From Ignavibacteriales bacterium UBA1304 (GTDB taxonomy: Bacteria; Bacteroidota; Ignavibacteria; Ignavibacteriales; Ignavibacteriaceae): a stretch of 57,411 bases of DNA. How positions within the stretch are numbered: position 1 is the stretch's first letter; each line of letters begins with the position of its first letter. The DNA is taken from positions 1-57,411 of the forward strand of contig DBTY01000059.1 of NCBI GenBank assembly GCA_002307295.1, read 5' to 3'. The notes under the pieces were generated by a model. That model did not search any database. It was not told the origin of the DNA and worked only from the letters and a program-made list of their open reading frames with translations. Position numbers and translations under genes: made by a program. Positions 17,495 to 26,225 of this stretch are shown here, piece after piece.

Positions 17495-19123
17495 TTATTT
17501 AATCAGCGGAATACCCATGCTGCCGCTTGGCTCAGTAATTTTAATTAAATCAGCAACAGTAGCGGCTATATCTACTATGTATATAGGCGTATTAACAGTC
17601 TGTTTAGGAACCTTCCACCCATAAAATAAAATAGGAACATGCGTATCGTATGAATAAGCCGTGCCGTGCGTTGTGCCTTTTGACATGGTATTCATTAAAT
17701 AGCCTGATTGTAAAGCAATGACCAAATCGCCTGAGCGAGCAAGATTGAAGCCGTTTACTGCAAGATTTGACGTTTCACGTTTCGGAGTAACATTTTCAAC
17801 TTCATCGCGCGTTGTAATCGCAGCTATCTGCGGGAATGTATTTCTTAAATAATCGCTTATTTTTTGTACCGCGTCATGATAATTAATATTTTGTTCTTTC
17901 ACAAAGTCTCTACTTATAAATATCTGATAATTTGAGATATTTTCGATTATTTGATCGCCGCCAAATGTGCGCGTATTAAATGCCTTAAGCGAATCGTTAA
18001 ATTTATTATAATTTAATTCGCCTACAGGAAGTCTGTCTTTCTTTAACAAACCAGGAGTATCCTGCCCTGCATGATCGGCAGTCAGGAACAAAAGATAATT
18101 CCCCTTGCCGACCTGTTCGTCTAAAGCCTGCAATATTTCAGCTATTTGCGCGTCAAGCCTTATATAGATATCTTCTGTTTCATAAGCGTTTGTTCCATAC
18201 GCATGACCTACATAATCAGTTGAAGAAAAGCTTATCGCAAGAAAATCAGTTTGGCCGTTTTTGCCAAGGTTTTCGTTAACTAAAGCTCTCTTGGCCATTT
18301 CTTTAACTAATTCATTTCCGTAAGGAGTAGTTTCTAAACATTCATATTTATCTTCTGGCTTAACGTTATCAAATTTATGCGGAAAAGAAGTTTTGCCTTC
18401 ATTAAAAACGTCATGTTCATACTCGACTTCATCCGGCGCGGTAATTTTATAATCTGATTCAGGGCGCGATAGTTTCCAGCCCTGAGTAAGAAATTTATCA
18501 GGATATTTTTGTTTATTAAAATCTTTCACCCAATCAGGCAAAGCATTAATATAATAATCTGACGAAATAAAGTCCCCGGTTTTATTATCATACCAATATG
18601 CCGCATCCGCTAAATGCCCGCCAGGAAGAATAGCTGCGCGGTCTTTAAGCGAAATGCTTATAACTTTAGAAGCGCCATTAGTAGCTAATTTCAATTGATC
18701 TGTAATTGTGGTAGCAGCAAGTCTGTGTGGAGATTTTTGGCCTTCTTTGTCATTACTGCCAACGCTTTTTGTGGAGCCATCGTCAACGCAATAGATCATC
18801 TTTTTCTTAGTACGGTCATAAAAATCGTTGCCTATTATTCCGTGAAAAGCAGGAGTAGTTCCAGTATAAATGGAACTATGCCCGGGAGCAGTATAAGTCG
18901 GCACATAGTTAAAATGCGCAAAAGTAAAGTTGCTCCCCTCATTCATCAAACGGTTAAAACCCTGCTGCCCATAATAAGGGTTAAAACGATATAGATAATC
19001 AAATCGCATTTGATCTATTACAATACCCACAACTAATTTTGGTCTTTGAACTCCTTGTGCAAATGTGCTTGCAACAACTGATCCGGCAATTAAAGCAATT
19101 AAAAAGAAACGATTAAATTTCAT
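17495..19123 (-). CDS. PafA-type alkaline phosphatase, exported
   Basis: Alkaline-phosphatase-superfamily enzyme of 542 residues starting at the ATG at 19123, which gives a clean signal peptide ending STFAQ; the longer upstream frame adds 22 unlikely residues. The metal/nucleophile motif PTYTAPGHSS places Thr78 as nucleophile. Asn99 in GIIGND and the pair Lys160/Arg162 in SLKDRAA match the Asn, Lys and Arg that define phosphate-monoesterase activity in the PafA phosphatase. A second metal site is in TADHAGQ. It probably liberates phosphate from organic monoesters in the periplasm. No T9SS tail is present. It is flanked by a strong terminator. Confidence 0.88.
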   Translation of the reverse strand: MKFNRFFLIALIAGSVVASTFAQGVQRPKLVVGIVIDQMRFDYLYRFNPYYGQQGFNRLMNEGSNFTFAHFNYVPTYTAPGHSSIYTGTTPAFHGIIGNDFYDRTKKKMIYCVDDGSTKSVGSNDKEGQKSPHRLAATTITDQLKLATNGASKVISISLKDRAAILPGGHLADAAYWYDNKTGDFISSDYYINALPDWVKDFNKQKYPDKFLTQGWKLSRPESDYKITAPDEVEYEHDVFNEGKTSFPHKFDNVKPEDKYECLETTPYGNELVKEMAKRALVNENLGKNGQTDFLAISFSSTDYVGHAYGTNAYETEDIYIRLDAQIAEILQALDEQVGKGNYLLFLTADHAGQDTPGLLKKDRLPVGELNYNKFNDSLKAFNTRTFGGDQIIENISNYQIFISRDFVKEQNINYHDAVQKISDYLRNTFPQIAAITTRDEVENVTPKRETSNLAVNGFNLARSGDLVIALQSGYLMNTMSKGTTHGTAYSYDTHVPILFYGWKVPKQTVNTPIYIVDIAATVADLIKITEPSGSMGIPLIK

Positions 19124-19294
19124 AGCTAAATTCTCTTTTAATATTACTAGTATAAAATATTTAACAAATTTATTATATAAAAATACCAATTATTATTTTA
19201 AGAAACAGAAGTTGTATAACTAAATCCAGAATTAATATTTATTTAATAATGGTAAATAAAAAAGTTAAATTTTGCGGCTATGATAATTCAGCGC

Positions 19295-21211
19295 TTATTT
19301 AAGCAGCACAAGTTTTTTTATTTGCCGTAAACTTCCCGCGCTCAATTCATAAAAATACACGCCTGACGATAAACCAGTCCCGTTAAAAACAGTTTTGTAA
19401 TTACCTGCGCTTTTAACTTCGTCAACTAAAGTTTTAACTATTTGCCCCAGCGCATTATAAACAATTATTTTCACATGATTTTCGGATGGAATCGCATAAT
19501 CAATTATTGTAGTTGGATTAAACGGATTTGGATAATTCTGGCTTAAACTAAATTGATTTGGCGTTTGCTTCTTAACGTCATTTACTCCAGTAAAGACAGT
19601 ATCTCCATAAACTACCCCGTTATAAACTCCTCCCTTAAGAGTCATCCAGGATTGAGCTCCATCATTTAAGCTTGCATAATTATCCATTCCAAACCCTCTC
19701 AACAGCGAGTAGCTTTCAGAACCTATTCCGCTTTTGCTAAAACTATAAGTCATATTCTGAACAGTTTTATTCCACTTAGAACTTGTATAATAGCTGCAAA
19801 CAAAAAACAATATTTGAGGATCTGCCCCATATTTTTTTGTAAAAACAGTATCGCCGGCTTCGGCAGTCAAATCTTCTATCACAACTTCATAAGCCGGGAC
19901 TGCATCAGATAAATATCTGTAGATCATTCCTGTAGCAGTATCGGCTCTTTCGTAATAATAGTTAACTGAACTTGACTCGCCAGTTTGAGTTTCTTTAATA
20001 ACGAAGTATTTTTTAGAGTTCGCCATTACAGTATCGCGTAATACTTCTCGTAGCAAAGAGCCGTAATGGTAAAATACTGTGTCATAATAATAGCTTTTAG
20101 TTTCGTAAATCTGTTTATTGCCAATTTTAAGAGGATAATATTCCAGTAAATGAGTTGGTATAGGCAAAGTTTTAATAACTTTAGCGCTGTCTCCTTCAAT
20201 TTCATAGAGTTTATATCTTTCCGCTGCATATAATTTTTCTGAGTTCGGTTTTTTATACAGGCCAATTATTTTTTTATTAAACGCTTTAAATAGCTTCAGG
20301 TTTCCGCCAAAGTTATCAGAAAAATATATTTTATTTTCATCGGCTACATAAATATTTCCAGATTTAGAAATATCTGTAGTAAAGAGAAAGTCATTAGGCG
20401 ACGAATACTTTTCGACCCACGAAAACGGCTCTCCCCCGTTTGGCGAAACTGAGAGTGTATTTTTTTGTAAAGGCCAATACCAGTTTTTCTTATACAAGTA
20501 CGATGTGTTTTTGTCAAATATTAATGAATATACAGATTCGGCTCCAGAAGCAACCTGGCTTGTAATTGTATCAATAATAACGGAAGTTTTACCTCTATCA
20601 ATGGATTTTCTCAAAATGTTTTGATTGCCTAAAAAAACAATACTGTCATTATCCGGATGAATTGTCAAAAGACTATAATTTGAATTGGAATCTGCAATTA
20701 TTATATTCTGCCAATTCTCGCCCCCGTCAGAGCTTATGAACCATTTATTAGTATTGCCGGTTAAAACCAAACTATCATTCTGATGAGAGATCAGCACGCT
20801 TGTTAAACCAAGCCCCAAAAACAAGTATTTATTTGCCGGTTGATTATATCGCCGCACATAACCATACACGTCATATTTATCGCCATCCCATCCACAGCTT
20901 AAATATTTCGCAGGATCATTGTTCCAAAATTTATAATCTGAAATTCCATTAAACCGCGTATTATTATCGTCCGCATAAGCAAAACCCGGAAAGAAAACAG
21001 TATCAATTTTTTTTATTAAATCAAGATGGCAAATATCCCTATTAATATTTAACGCTCCATCATCAGAAAGCATGTACATATTATAAAACAGATGAGTTGC
21101 GCCCTGTTTATCTTCCATGCCGTTTAATGCGTTAAAATATGGCCCAAAGTGTTGTTGAGAATAAGCAGATAAGCTGCAAAATAAAAAGATTACTAATATT
21201 TTTATTTTCAT
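19295..21211 (-). CDS. T9SS-exported protein with propeller-like and YPLK domains
   Basis: A 638-residue secreted protein with signal peptide (about residues 1-18, ending AYSQ). An N-terminal region (about 40-350) has repeated SSDGGENW, SPNGGEPFSW and SDNFGGN elements, which look like BNR/sialidase-type beta-propeller turns. A YPLK domain (about 355-540) is related to that of the 13601-14608 protein. The T9SS type A sorting domain (YPNPFNPTTIIDY, ending KKLVLLK) closes it. No catalytic residues can be assigned; a binding or structural surface protein is as likely as an enzyme. It is monocistronic. Confidence 0.72.
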   Translation of the reverse strand: MKIKILVIFLFCSLSAYSQQHFGPYFNALNGMEDKQGATHLFYNMYMLSDDGALNINRDICHLDLIKKIDTVFFPGFAYADDNNTRFNGISDYKFWNNDPAKYLSCGWDGDKYDVYGYVRRYNQPANKYLFLGLGLTSVLISHQNDSLVLTGNTNKWFISSDGGENWQNIIIADSNSNYSLLTIHPDNDSIVFLGNQNILRKSIDRGKTSVIIDTITSQVASGAESVYSLIFDKNTSYLYKKNWYWPLQKNTLSVSPNGGEPFSWVEKYSSPNDFLFTTDISKSGNIYVADENKIYFSDNFGGNLKLFKAFNKKIIGLYKKPNSEKLYAAERYKLYEIEGDSAKVIKTLPIPTHLLEYYPLKIGNKQIYETKSYYYDTVFYHYGSLLREVLRDTVMANSKKYFVIKETQTGESSSVNYYYERADTATGMIYRYLSDAVPAYEVVIEDLTAEAGDTVFTKKYGADPQILFFVCSYYTSSKWNKTVQNMTYSFSKSGIGSESYSLLRGFGMDNYASLNDGAQSWMTLKGGVYNGVVYGDTVFTGVNDVKKQTPNQFSLSQNYPNPFNPTTIIDYAIPSENHVKIIVYNALGQIVKTLVDEVKSAGNYKTVFNGTGLSSGVYFYELSAGSLRQIKKLVLLK

Positions 21212-21451
21212 TTTATACCCCTATAAATTATTTTTATCCGGCTATAATTTTTATAGCTATTTGAATACCACGAAATTCAATTTTAAGTTTTAGCGGCAAA
21301 GAAATTTAAGAGTCCCACAAATATACTCTTGAATAAAACTGCAATTCTCCCAAACCCCTTGCTTTATGCTTCATAGGTTAACAATTTTTAAAATCAAAGT
21401 CAAACATTATCAGCCGTAATTGGACAATAAATAGGACTGCATATTTTGCAT

Positions 21452-22321
21452 TTAATTGAGATAAGCGTCATGCTGTCTGCAATAAGCGCTACCTGGTATT
21501 GCGTTGCGCTTGCAGCGTTTTCCTTCCTTAGTAACCGCCTTACAGCGTCTTATAGCCGCGGGCGCATTGCTTTCCTGAGTAGTTTGGGCAAGTCCCCAAA
21601 GCGCTAAATTAATCCGCCCTTCCAATTTTCTTTCTAACGAATGCGTTAAAGAAGGGAAAAAATTGATATGAGTTAACGACTCGACCGAATCGATTGTAAC
21701 AGCATATTCAGAAAGCGGACTATCAGACGGCTCGTTTGGAAAAATAAAACCGATCCCCTTTATTTCAGGTTTTTCAATATCAACAATTACTTTATAATAA
21801 TATTCAGGGACGGCAATTTTATTTTTTACTCCTATTGTTTGCAGTTTATCATTCAACACTCCGCCTGTAACAATATACAAAACCTTATCCTTTTTAACTT
21901 CTTCTCTTATTTTTTCCTCAAGCTTTTTCCAGATACCCCTGTTAAATTGCGGTTCCTGCGGACTTATGTTGCTGTAATAAAACGTTTCGTCCATTGCTTC
22001 CTGAGACCAGCTCATATCGGCAGCCGGGCACAAATGTCCTTTATCAAAACCGGAACGTCTATAATCCTGGTCGAAGGTGGTTTCTGTTTTTATAAGAGGA
22101 TCAGGGATAAATTTATTTTCCCTTTCGCTTTCTCCATTTATCATTTCAGAGGTCAGTTTATAAGCCGCCCATTCCGATTGTTTGTATTTATCCACATAAA
22201 ACAGAGTATAATACTTGTGCTTTACTACCTGCCCCTTATCTGCGCAACAAGGTATATAATTGAATTCCTGCGCATATAATGCAGAAGCGACTAATAGTAG
22301 AGCAAAAAAAAGCTTTTTCAT
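21452..22321 (-). CDS. DNA/RNA non-specific endonuclease (NUC1) with Cys-rich tail
   Basis: A secreted 289-residue nuclease with signal peptide (1-17, ending LYAQ). The NUC1 motif is GFDKGHLCPAADM, with the general-base His96 and the Mg-binding asparagine expected at Asn127 in QFNRGIW; Asn118 lies in YYSNISPQ. It should cleave nucleic acids in the periplasm or outside, perhaps for phosphate or nucleoside scavenging. The last 30 residues form a separate CKAVTKEGKRC...YCRQH element, a small Cys3His zinc-type motif (DUF5763-like) often appended to bacterial nucleases. It has no T9SS tail. A serine-hydrolase gene is divergent. Confidence 0.9.
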   Translation of the reverse strand: MKKLFFALLLVASALYAQEFNYIPCCADKGQVVKHKYYTLFYVDKYKQSEWAAYKLTSEMINGESERENKFIPDPLIKTETTFDQDYRRSGFDKGHLCPAADMSWSQEAMDETFYYSNISPQEPQFNRGIWKKLEEKIREEVKKDKVLYIVTGGVLNDKLQTIGVKNKIAVPEYYYKVIVDIEKPEIKGIGFIFPNEPSDSPLSEYAVTIDSVESLTHINFFPSLTHSLERKLEGRINLALWGLAQTTQESNAPAAIRRCKAVTKEGKRCKRNAIPGSAYCRQHDAYLN

Positions 22322-22500
22322 AATAATATTTTTTGCCTGTTGTATTTATAGTTAATCGGATGTATTTACAAATAAAATATTCTAATAAATATAGATGATT
22401 TTTTTGTAAAATAAACAACAATAAGCTATAAATAGTTTTAAACGAAAACATAAGTTTAGTATTTTAAATATACTCTTTTCTAAATAATTTGGCAGATAAA

Positions 22501-24036
22501 ATGATAAAATGTAAACTGATCTTATTAACCTGTTGTCTTTTTTTTACAACATCAATCTCCCTACCTCAAGAAGCTTCTTTAACTCACAAATTGGATAGTA
22601 TAAAAACAAAATATAGCGTAATGGGAATGTCTGTTACGGTAGTAAAAAATAACTCAATTGCATATACAAAAGGATTTGGATTGCGCGACTTATCCAGAAA
22701 CCTTACCGTGAACGATAGCACAAAATACAGAATCGCTTCAATCTCAAAAATATTTGCAACAACCGCTCTTATGCAATTATACGAACAGGGCAAATTCAAA
22801 CTAGACGAGGACGTCAGCCGCTATTTAGGCTTTACTTTACGGAACCCAAATTTCCCTAACGATTCAGTTACTTTCCGTCATTTGCTTTCGCATACTGCTG
22901 GAATAAGAGACGGAGCTGGTTACGATAACTTTTTAAGCGACGCAGGCAATTGGAGTAAAATTTCTGTAAGCAGCTTAATGGTTCCCGGCGGAAAATATTA
23001 TACTTCCGACATGTGGAGTACAAATAATTCTATTACAGAAAATTATTTTGAATATTCTAATATTAATTTTGGAATAGCAGGAACTTTAGTTGAAAAAATA
23101 TCCGGCGAGCGTTTTGATAAATATTGCCGCGCTCATATTTTTCAGCCTCTTGGATTCACTTGCTCTTTCAACGTGCAGGATTTGACCGACATAAACAACG
23201 TAGCTGTTTTATACAGAAAATCCGGTTCAACCTGGAATCCGCAAGCTGAAAATTACGGTGGAGTGAAACCTACCGCAACCGATTTAAGCAGTTATGTTAT
23301 TGGCAGCAATGGTTTCCTTTTTTCGCCGCAGGGCGGGCTGCGTGCAAGCTCTAACGAGCTGGCTAAATTTGCTACTATGTTACAGAACGGCGGCATTTAC
23401 AATGGTCACAGAATTTTGAACGACACTACAGTTCAAACTTTTATAAAATCAAACTGGGTCTCTAACGGCAAAAATGGAGACACTTTCAGCGGAGAATTTA
23501 AGAACTATGCGCTTGCCAACCATACGACGCAAGACCTTCTGCCTGGCGAAACTCTTACCGGGCATCCTGGCGAAGCCTATGGATTAATAAGCGATATGTA
23601 TTTTTCACGCACAAAACCTTTTTCCATTATATTTATTACTGACGGAGCCGTTTGGAGCGCAGGAACATATAGCGGATGGTATAATCTTGAAGAAGCAGTT
23701 TATCAGGCTTGCTATTCTGAACTGAATAATTTAACTGTTACCGGAGTTGATCAGGGAGCTAACAGTATGCCTGGTAGCTTTATTCTTAAACAAAGCTATC
23801 CAAATCCGTTTAATCCTACTGCAACAATACAGTTTTCAGTGCCTTACCAGACAAAAGTAAAACTAAATGTTTACGACTCATTGGGTAAACAAGTTGCGTC
23901 TCTAATAAACGAATACAAAAATGCAGGCAGCTATGCAGTATCGTTTAACGCAAATAAACTTGCAAGCGGAGTTTATTTTTACGAAATGCAGGCCGGCAAT
24001 TTTGTCCAGGCTAAACAAATGGTATTATTAAAGTAA
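22501..24036 (+). CDS. T9SS-exported serine hydrolase of the beta-lactamase fold
   Basis: A 511-residue class C beta-lactamase/DD-peptidase-fold protein (PF00144). From the ATG at 22501 it has a signal peptide ending ISLPQ. The SxxK catalytic motif is SISK (Ser80 and Lys83 in this numbering), the YxN motif is YSN around residue 185, and a late HPGEAYG segment takes the place of the K-T-G box. A T9SS type A sorting domain ends the protein (YPNPFNPTATIQFS, ending KQMVLLK). It probably cleaves D-amino-acid peptides or esters at the cell surface. It lies directly upstream of the BlaI/BlaR1 pair but is separated from it by a strong terminator. Confidence 0.88.
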   Translation: MIKCKLILLTCCLFFTTSISLPQEASLTHKLDSIKTKYSVMGMSVTVVKNNSIAYTKGFGLRDLSRNLTVNDSTKYRIASISKIFATTALMQLYEQGKFKLDEDVSRYLGFTLRNPNFPNDSVTFRHLLSHTAGIRDGAGYDNFLSDAGNWSKISVSSLMVPGGKYYTSDMWSTNNSITENYFEYSNINFGIAGTLVEKISGERFDKYCRAHIFQPLGFTCSFNVQDLTDINNVAVLYRKSGSTWNPQAENYGGVKPTATDLSSYVIGSNGFLFSPQGGLRASSNELAKFATMLQNGGIYNGHRILNDTTVQTFIKSNWVSNGKNGDTFSGEFKNYALANHTTQDLLPGETLTGHPGEAYGLISDMYFSRTKPFSIIFITDGAVWSAGTYSGWYNLEEAVYQACYSELNNLTVTGVDQGANSMPGSFILKQSYPNPFNPTATIQFSVPYQTKVKLNVYDSLGKQVASLINEYKNAGSYAVSFNANKLASGVYFYEMQAGNFVQAKQMVLLK

Positions 24037-24063
24037 ACATCGTTTTAATTATTAGTTTTATCC

Positions 24064-24112
24064 GGATTCCATCTGATTTATAAATTCAAATCGGATGGAA
24101 TCCTTTTTTTTT
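24064..24112 (+). terminator. Strong terminator after the serine hydrolase
   Basis: GGATTCCATCTGATTT (24064-24079) pairs with AAATCGGATGGAATCC (24088-24103) with one wobble and is followed by nine T residues. It isolates the hydrolase from the downstream regulator pair. Confidence 0.93.
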
Positions 24113-24175
24113 AATTCTGCGCATATCCCCCTATTTCTATTAATTTTTATCCAATTAATTTATTTTTAGCTGCTT

Positions 24176-24218
24176 AACTAATTTTTTAGTTGACAAACTA
24201 TTTTTATAGTTGTATGTT
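24176..24218 (+). promoter_or_regulatory. Promoter of blaI-blaR1 with two interleaved operator dyads
   Basis: Two 16-bp dyads of the form AACTA-N6-TAGTT lie at 24176-24191 and 24196-24211, exactly 20 bp (two helical turns) apart. A TTGACA hexamer sits at 24190-24195 between them and TATGTT follows at 24213-24218 after a 17-base spacer, so the second dyad fills the spacer. This is the arrangement expected for autorepression by the BlaI-type repressor encoded just downstream (start 24250). Family operators normally contain a TACA/TGTA core; here the core differs, so specificity is inferred. Confidence 0.72.
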
Positions 24219-24249
24219 AATGCAGAACAATAAAGAGGTCTTTAGCAAC

Positions 24250-24627
24250 ATGAAAGAATTGACAAAAGCCGAAGAGCAGATTATGCATATTCTTTGGAAG
24301 TTAGACAAGTGTTTTGTAAATGACATTATAGCCGAGCTGCCCGCTCCCAAACCAGCTTATAATACTGTTTCTACAATAGTCAGAATTCTGGAAAAGAAAG
24401 GTTTTGTAGATCACAAAGCCTATGGGAATACGCATGAGTATTTTCCGCTGATTGACAAAGAGAAATATACAAAGTATTTTCTAAAAGGATTTATGCAGGA
24501 ATATTTCTCCAATTCGTTTACAAATCTCGTCTCTTTTTTCAGCAAAAACGAAGATATGGACGTAACCGAAATGGAAGAAATAATGAAATTATTAAAACGC
24601 GAAATAAAATCAAAAAAAGAGGCGTAA
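24250..24627 (+). CDS. BlaI/MecI/CopY-family transcriptional repressor
   Basis: A 125-residue winged-helix repressor starting at the ATG at 24250, with an AAAGAGG ribosome-binding site 13 bases upstream. The start LTKAEEQIMHILWKL and the recognition region PAYNTVSTIVRILEKKGFV are diagnostic of the BlaI/MecI family. A helical dimerisation tail follows. In known systems the paired BlaR1 protease inactivates the repressor on sensing a signal; here blaR1 begins one base after the stop, so they are co-expressed. An upstream TTG frame at 24190 is the promoter -35 element rather than a real start. Confidence 0.92.
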   Translation: MKELTKAEEQIMHILWKLDKCFVNDIIAELPAPKPAYNTVSTIVRILEKKGFVDHKAYGNTHEYFPLIDKEKYTKYFLKGFMQEYFSNSFTNLVSFFSKNEDMDVTEMEEIMKLLKREIKSKKEA

Positions 24628-24628
24628 T

Positions 24629-25948
24629 ATGAATTCTTTTTTATTATATCTCGTACAATCTTCTTTAGCGCTTATTCTGTTCAGTACAATCTATTACTTC
24701 TTATTCCGCAAAGAGAACAATAGCGGAGTTAACAGAACATATCTGCTCGCAACAGGCTTGATCTCTTTATTCCTTCCTTTTGTAAAATTTAATCTTTCTA
24801 CATCAGAAGCAGGTAAAGACTTTGCGGCATGGCTGCCCGCATTCACCGTCGGTCAATCTGTTAAGCCTACAACACCAGCCTATAGCGCAACTGATTATAT
24901 CTTAGCGGTTTACCTTATAGTCGCCGCTATATTATTGTGTAAGTTTTTATATAACATTTTTCATCTCCTCTTTATAATAATAAAAAATGAAAAGCTTAAA
25001 AAAAACGACGGCAATATTATCATAACAGCTAACGACAAATCCCCCTATTCATTTTTCAAGTATATTTTTCTACCTGGCAATAAAATAAATTCGCCTGATA
25101 TTAATTATATCCTTGCTCACGAATTAGTGCATGTAAAAAAGTCTCATTCTATAGACAAACTATTAGTCGAGTTCATTTCTATAATACAATGGTTTAACCC
25201 ATTTGTTTACTTGTATAAAAAAGAATTAACCGCGCAGCATGAGCTGTCGGCCGATTCCGAATTGATTCAACAAGGGACAAACATTGCTGAATATATGAAC
25301 TCTTTACTTGAATTTACCGTGTTCTCGTCAGCTAACTCATTAACTAACAATTATAATTCATTATTAAAAAGGAGATTAGAAATGCTCAACAAGACACAAA
25401 CAACAAGCATTCCGTGGTTAAAAGTAATTTTTTCAATTCCTTTAGGACTGTTTATTATTGTAATTGCAGGAATTGTTAACGGAGGTTCGTCTATTACTTT
25501 GGCAAAGGACAATTTATTGCCAGAACTCAAGATAAATATGTCCGACGTCTACGTCAATAGCAACGCCGCTCCAACGCTGCTGGAAGTTCAACAAAGCTCC
25601 TCCCAAAAGTCAAAAGTAAAGGCAGATAATAAAGAACCATATAAGATAGTGGATAAAATGCCTATGTTCCCTGGAGGAGACGAAAAATTATTGAATTATC
25701 TTGCACAGAATATTCACTATCCAGCTATTGCCAAAAAAGCGGCAATACAAGGAAGAGTATTGGTTAATTTTACCGTAACTAAATCAGGCAAAGTTAAAGA
25801 CGTAACCGTACTTAAAGGAATTGGAGGAGGATGCGACGAAGAAGCTATGAGGGTTGTTAAAAGCTTTCCCAAATGGATTCCAGGCAAACTAAAAGGAGTT
25901 CCTGTGGACGTAAGTTTTACTCTTCCAATAATTTTTAAACTGCAATAA
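24629..25948 (+). CDS. BlaR1-like M56 membrane metallopeptidase with TonB C-terminal domain
   Basis: A 439-residue inner-membrane protein. Helices lie at about residues 5-25, 37-55 and 88-118. The cytoplasmic M56 zinc peptidase has HELVH (His164, Glu165, His168) and a downstream ELSADSE glutamate, and a fourth helix is at about 265-285. The periplasmic part is not the penicillin-binding sensor of staphylococcal BlaR1 but a TonB C-terminal domain (about 345-439, with IQGRVLVNFTV and a C-terminal beta strand). This is the common Bacteroidota-type fusion and points to an envelope signal other than, or in addition to, beta-lactams. It forms an operon with the BlaI gene. Confidence 0.9.
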   Translation: MNSFLLYLVQSSLALILFSTIYYFLFRKENNSGVNRTYLLATGLISLFLPFVKFNLSTSEAGKDFAAWLPAFTVGQSVKPTTPAYSATDYILAVYLIVAAILLCKFLYNIFHLLFIIIKNEKLKKNDGNIIITANDKSPYSFFKYIFLPGNKINSPDINYILAHELVHVKKSHSIDKLLVEFISIIQWFNPFVYLYKKELTAQHELSADSELIQQGTNIAEYMNSLLEFTVFSSANSLTNNYNSLLKRRLEMLNKTQTTSIPWLKVIFSIPLGLFIIVIAGIVNGGSSITLAKDNLLPELKINMSDVYVNSNAAPTLLEVQQSSSQKSKVKADNKEPYKIVDKMPMFPGGDEKLLNYLAQNIHYPAIAKKAAIQGRVLVNFTVTKSGKVKDVTVLKGIGGGCDEEAMRVVKSFPKWIPGKLKGVPVDVSFTLPIIFKLQ

Positions 25949-25996
25949 ATATTATTTCCGCAATTCGGCAGAAAATATTTTCTATTAATATATTTT

Positions 25997-26033
25997 AGGC
26001 GTCATAGTTCACTAGACTATGACGTCTTTTTTA
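25997..26033 (+). terminator. Terminator of the blaI-blaR1 operon
   Basis: AGGCGTCATAGTT pairs with GACTATGACGTCT around a five-base loop, with two wobble pairs, and is followed by a run of T. It begins 48 bases after the blaR1 stop. Confidence 0.85.
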
Positions 26034-26140
26034 TTCCCCGCCAAAATTTTCCATTTCTTTTGATTAATCAGACTTTTATATTTTTTTTTATCATAAAATC
26101 ATGTAATCATAGTCTGGCAGTTTTTGTCGGACTGTTGTCA

Positions 26141-26171
26141 TTGCAGACATACAGTTATTTTTCTACTTTTG
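26141..26171 (+). promoter_or_regulatory. Bacteroidota-type promoter of gapA
   Basis: A TTG at 26141-26143 and TACTTTTG at 26164-26171 match the Bacteroidota vegetative pattern (TTG near -33 and TAnnTTTG near -7) with 20 bases between them. The element lies 55 bases before the gapA start. It is the clearest promoter of this type I saw, but I did not scan every gap base by base. Confidence 0.5.
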
Positions 26172-26225
26172 TAGCGAAGAACTTAAAGTTCTTTAATATT
26201 TACTCATTTAATAATTGAGGATGAC

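Noticed and set aside
24190..24249. TTG start extending the BlaI-type repressor by 20 residues
   Set aside because: The TTG belongs to the TTGACA promoter hexamer; the ATG at 24250 has a ribosome-binding site and matches family N-termini.
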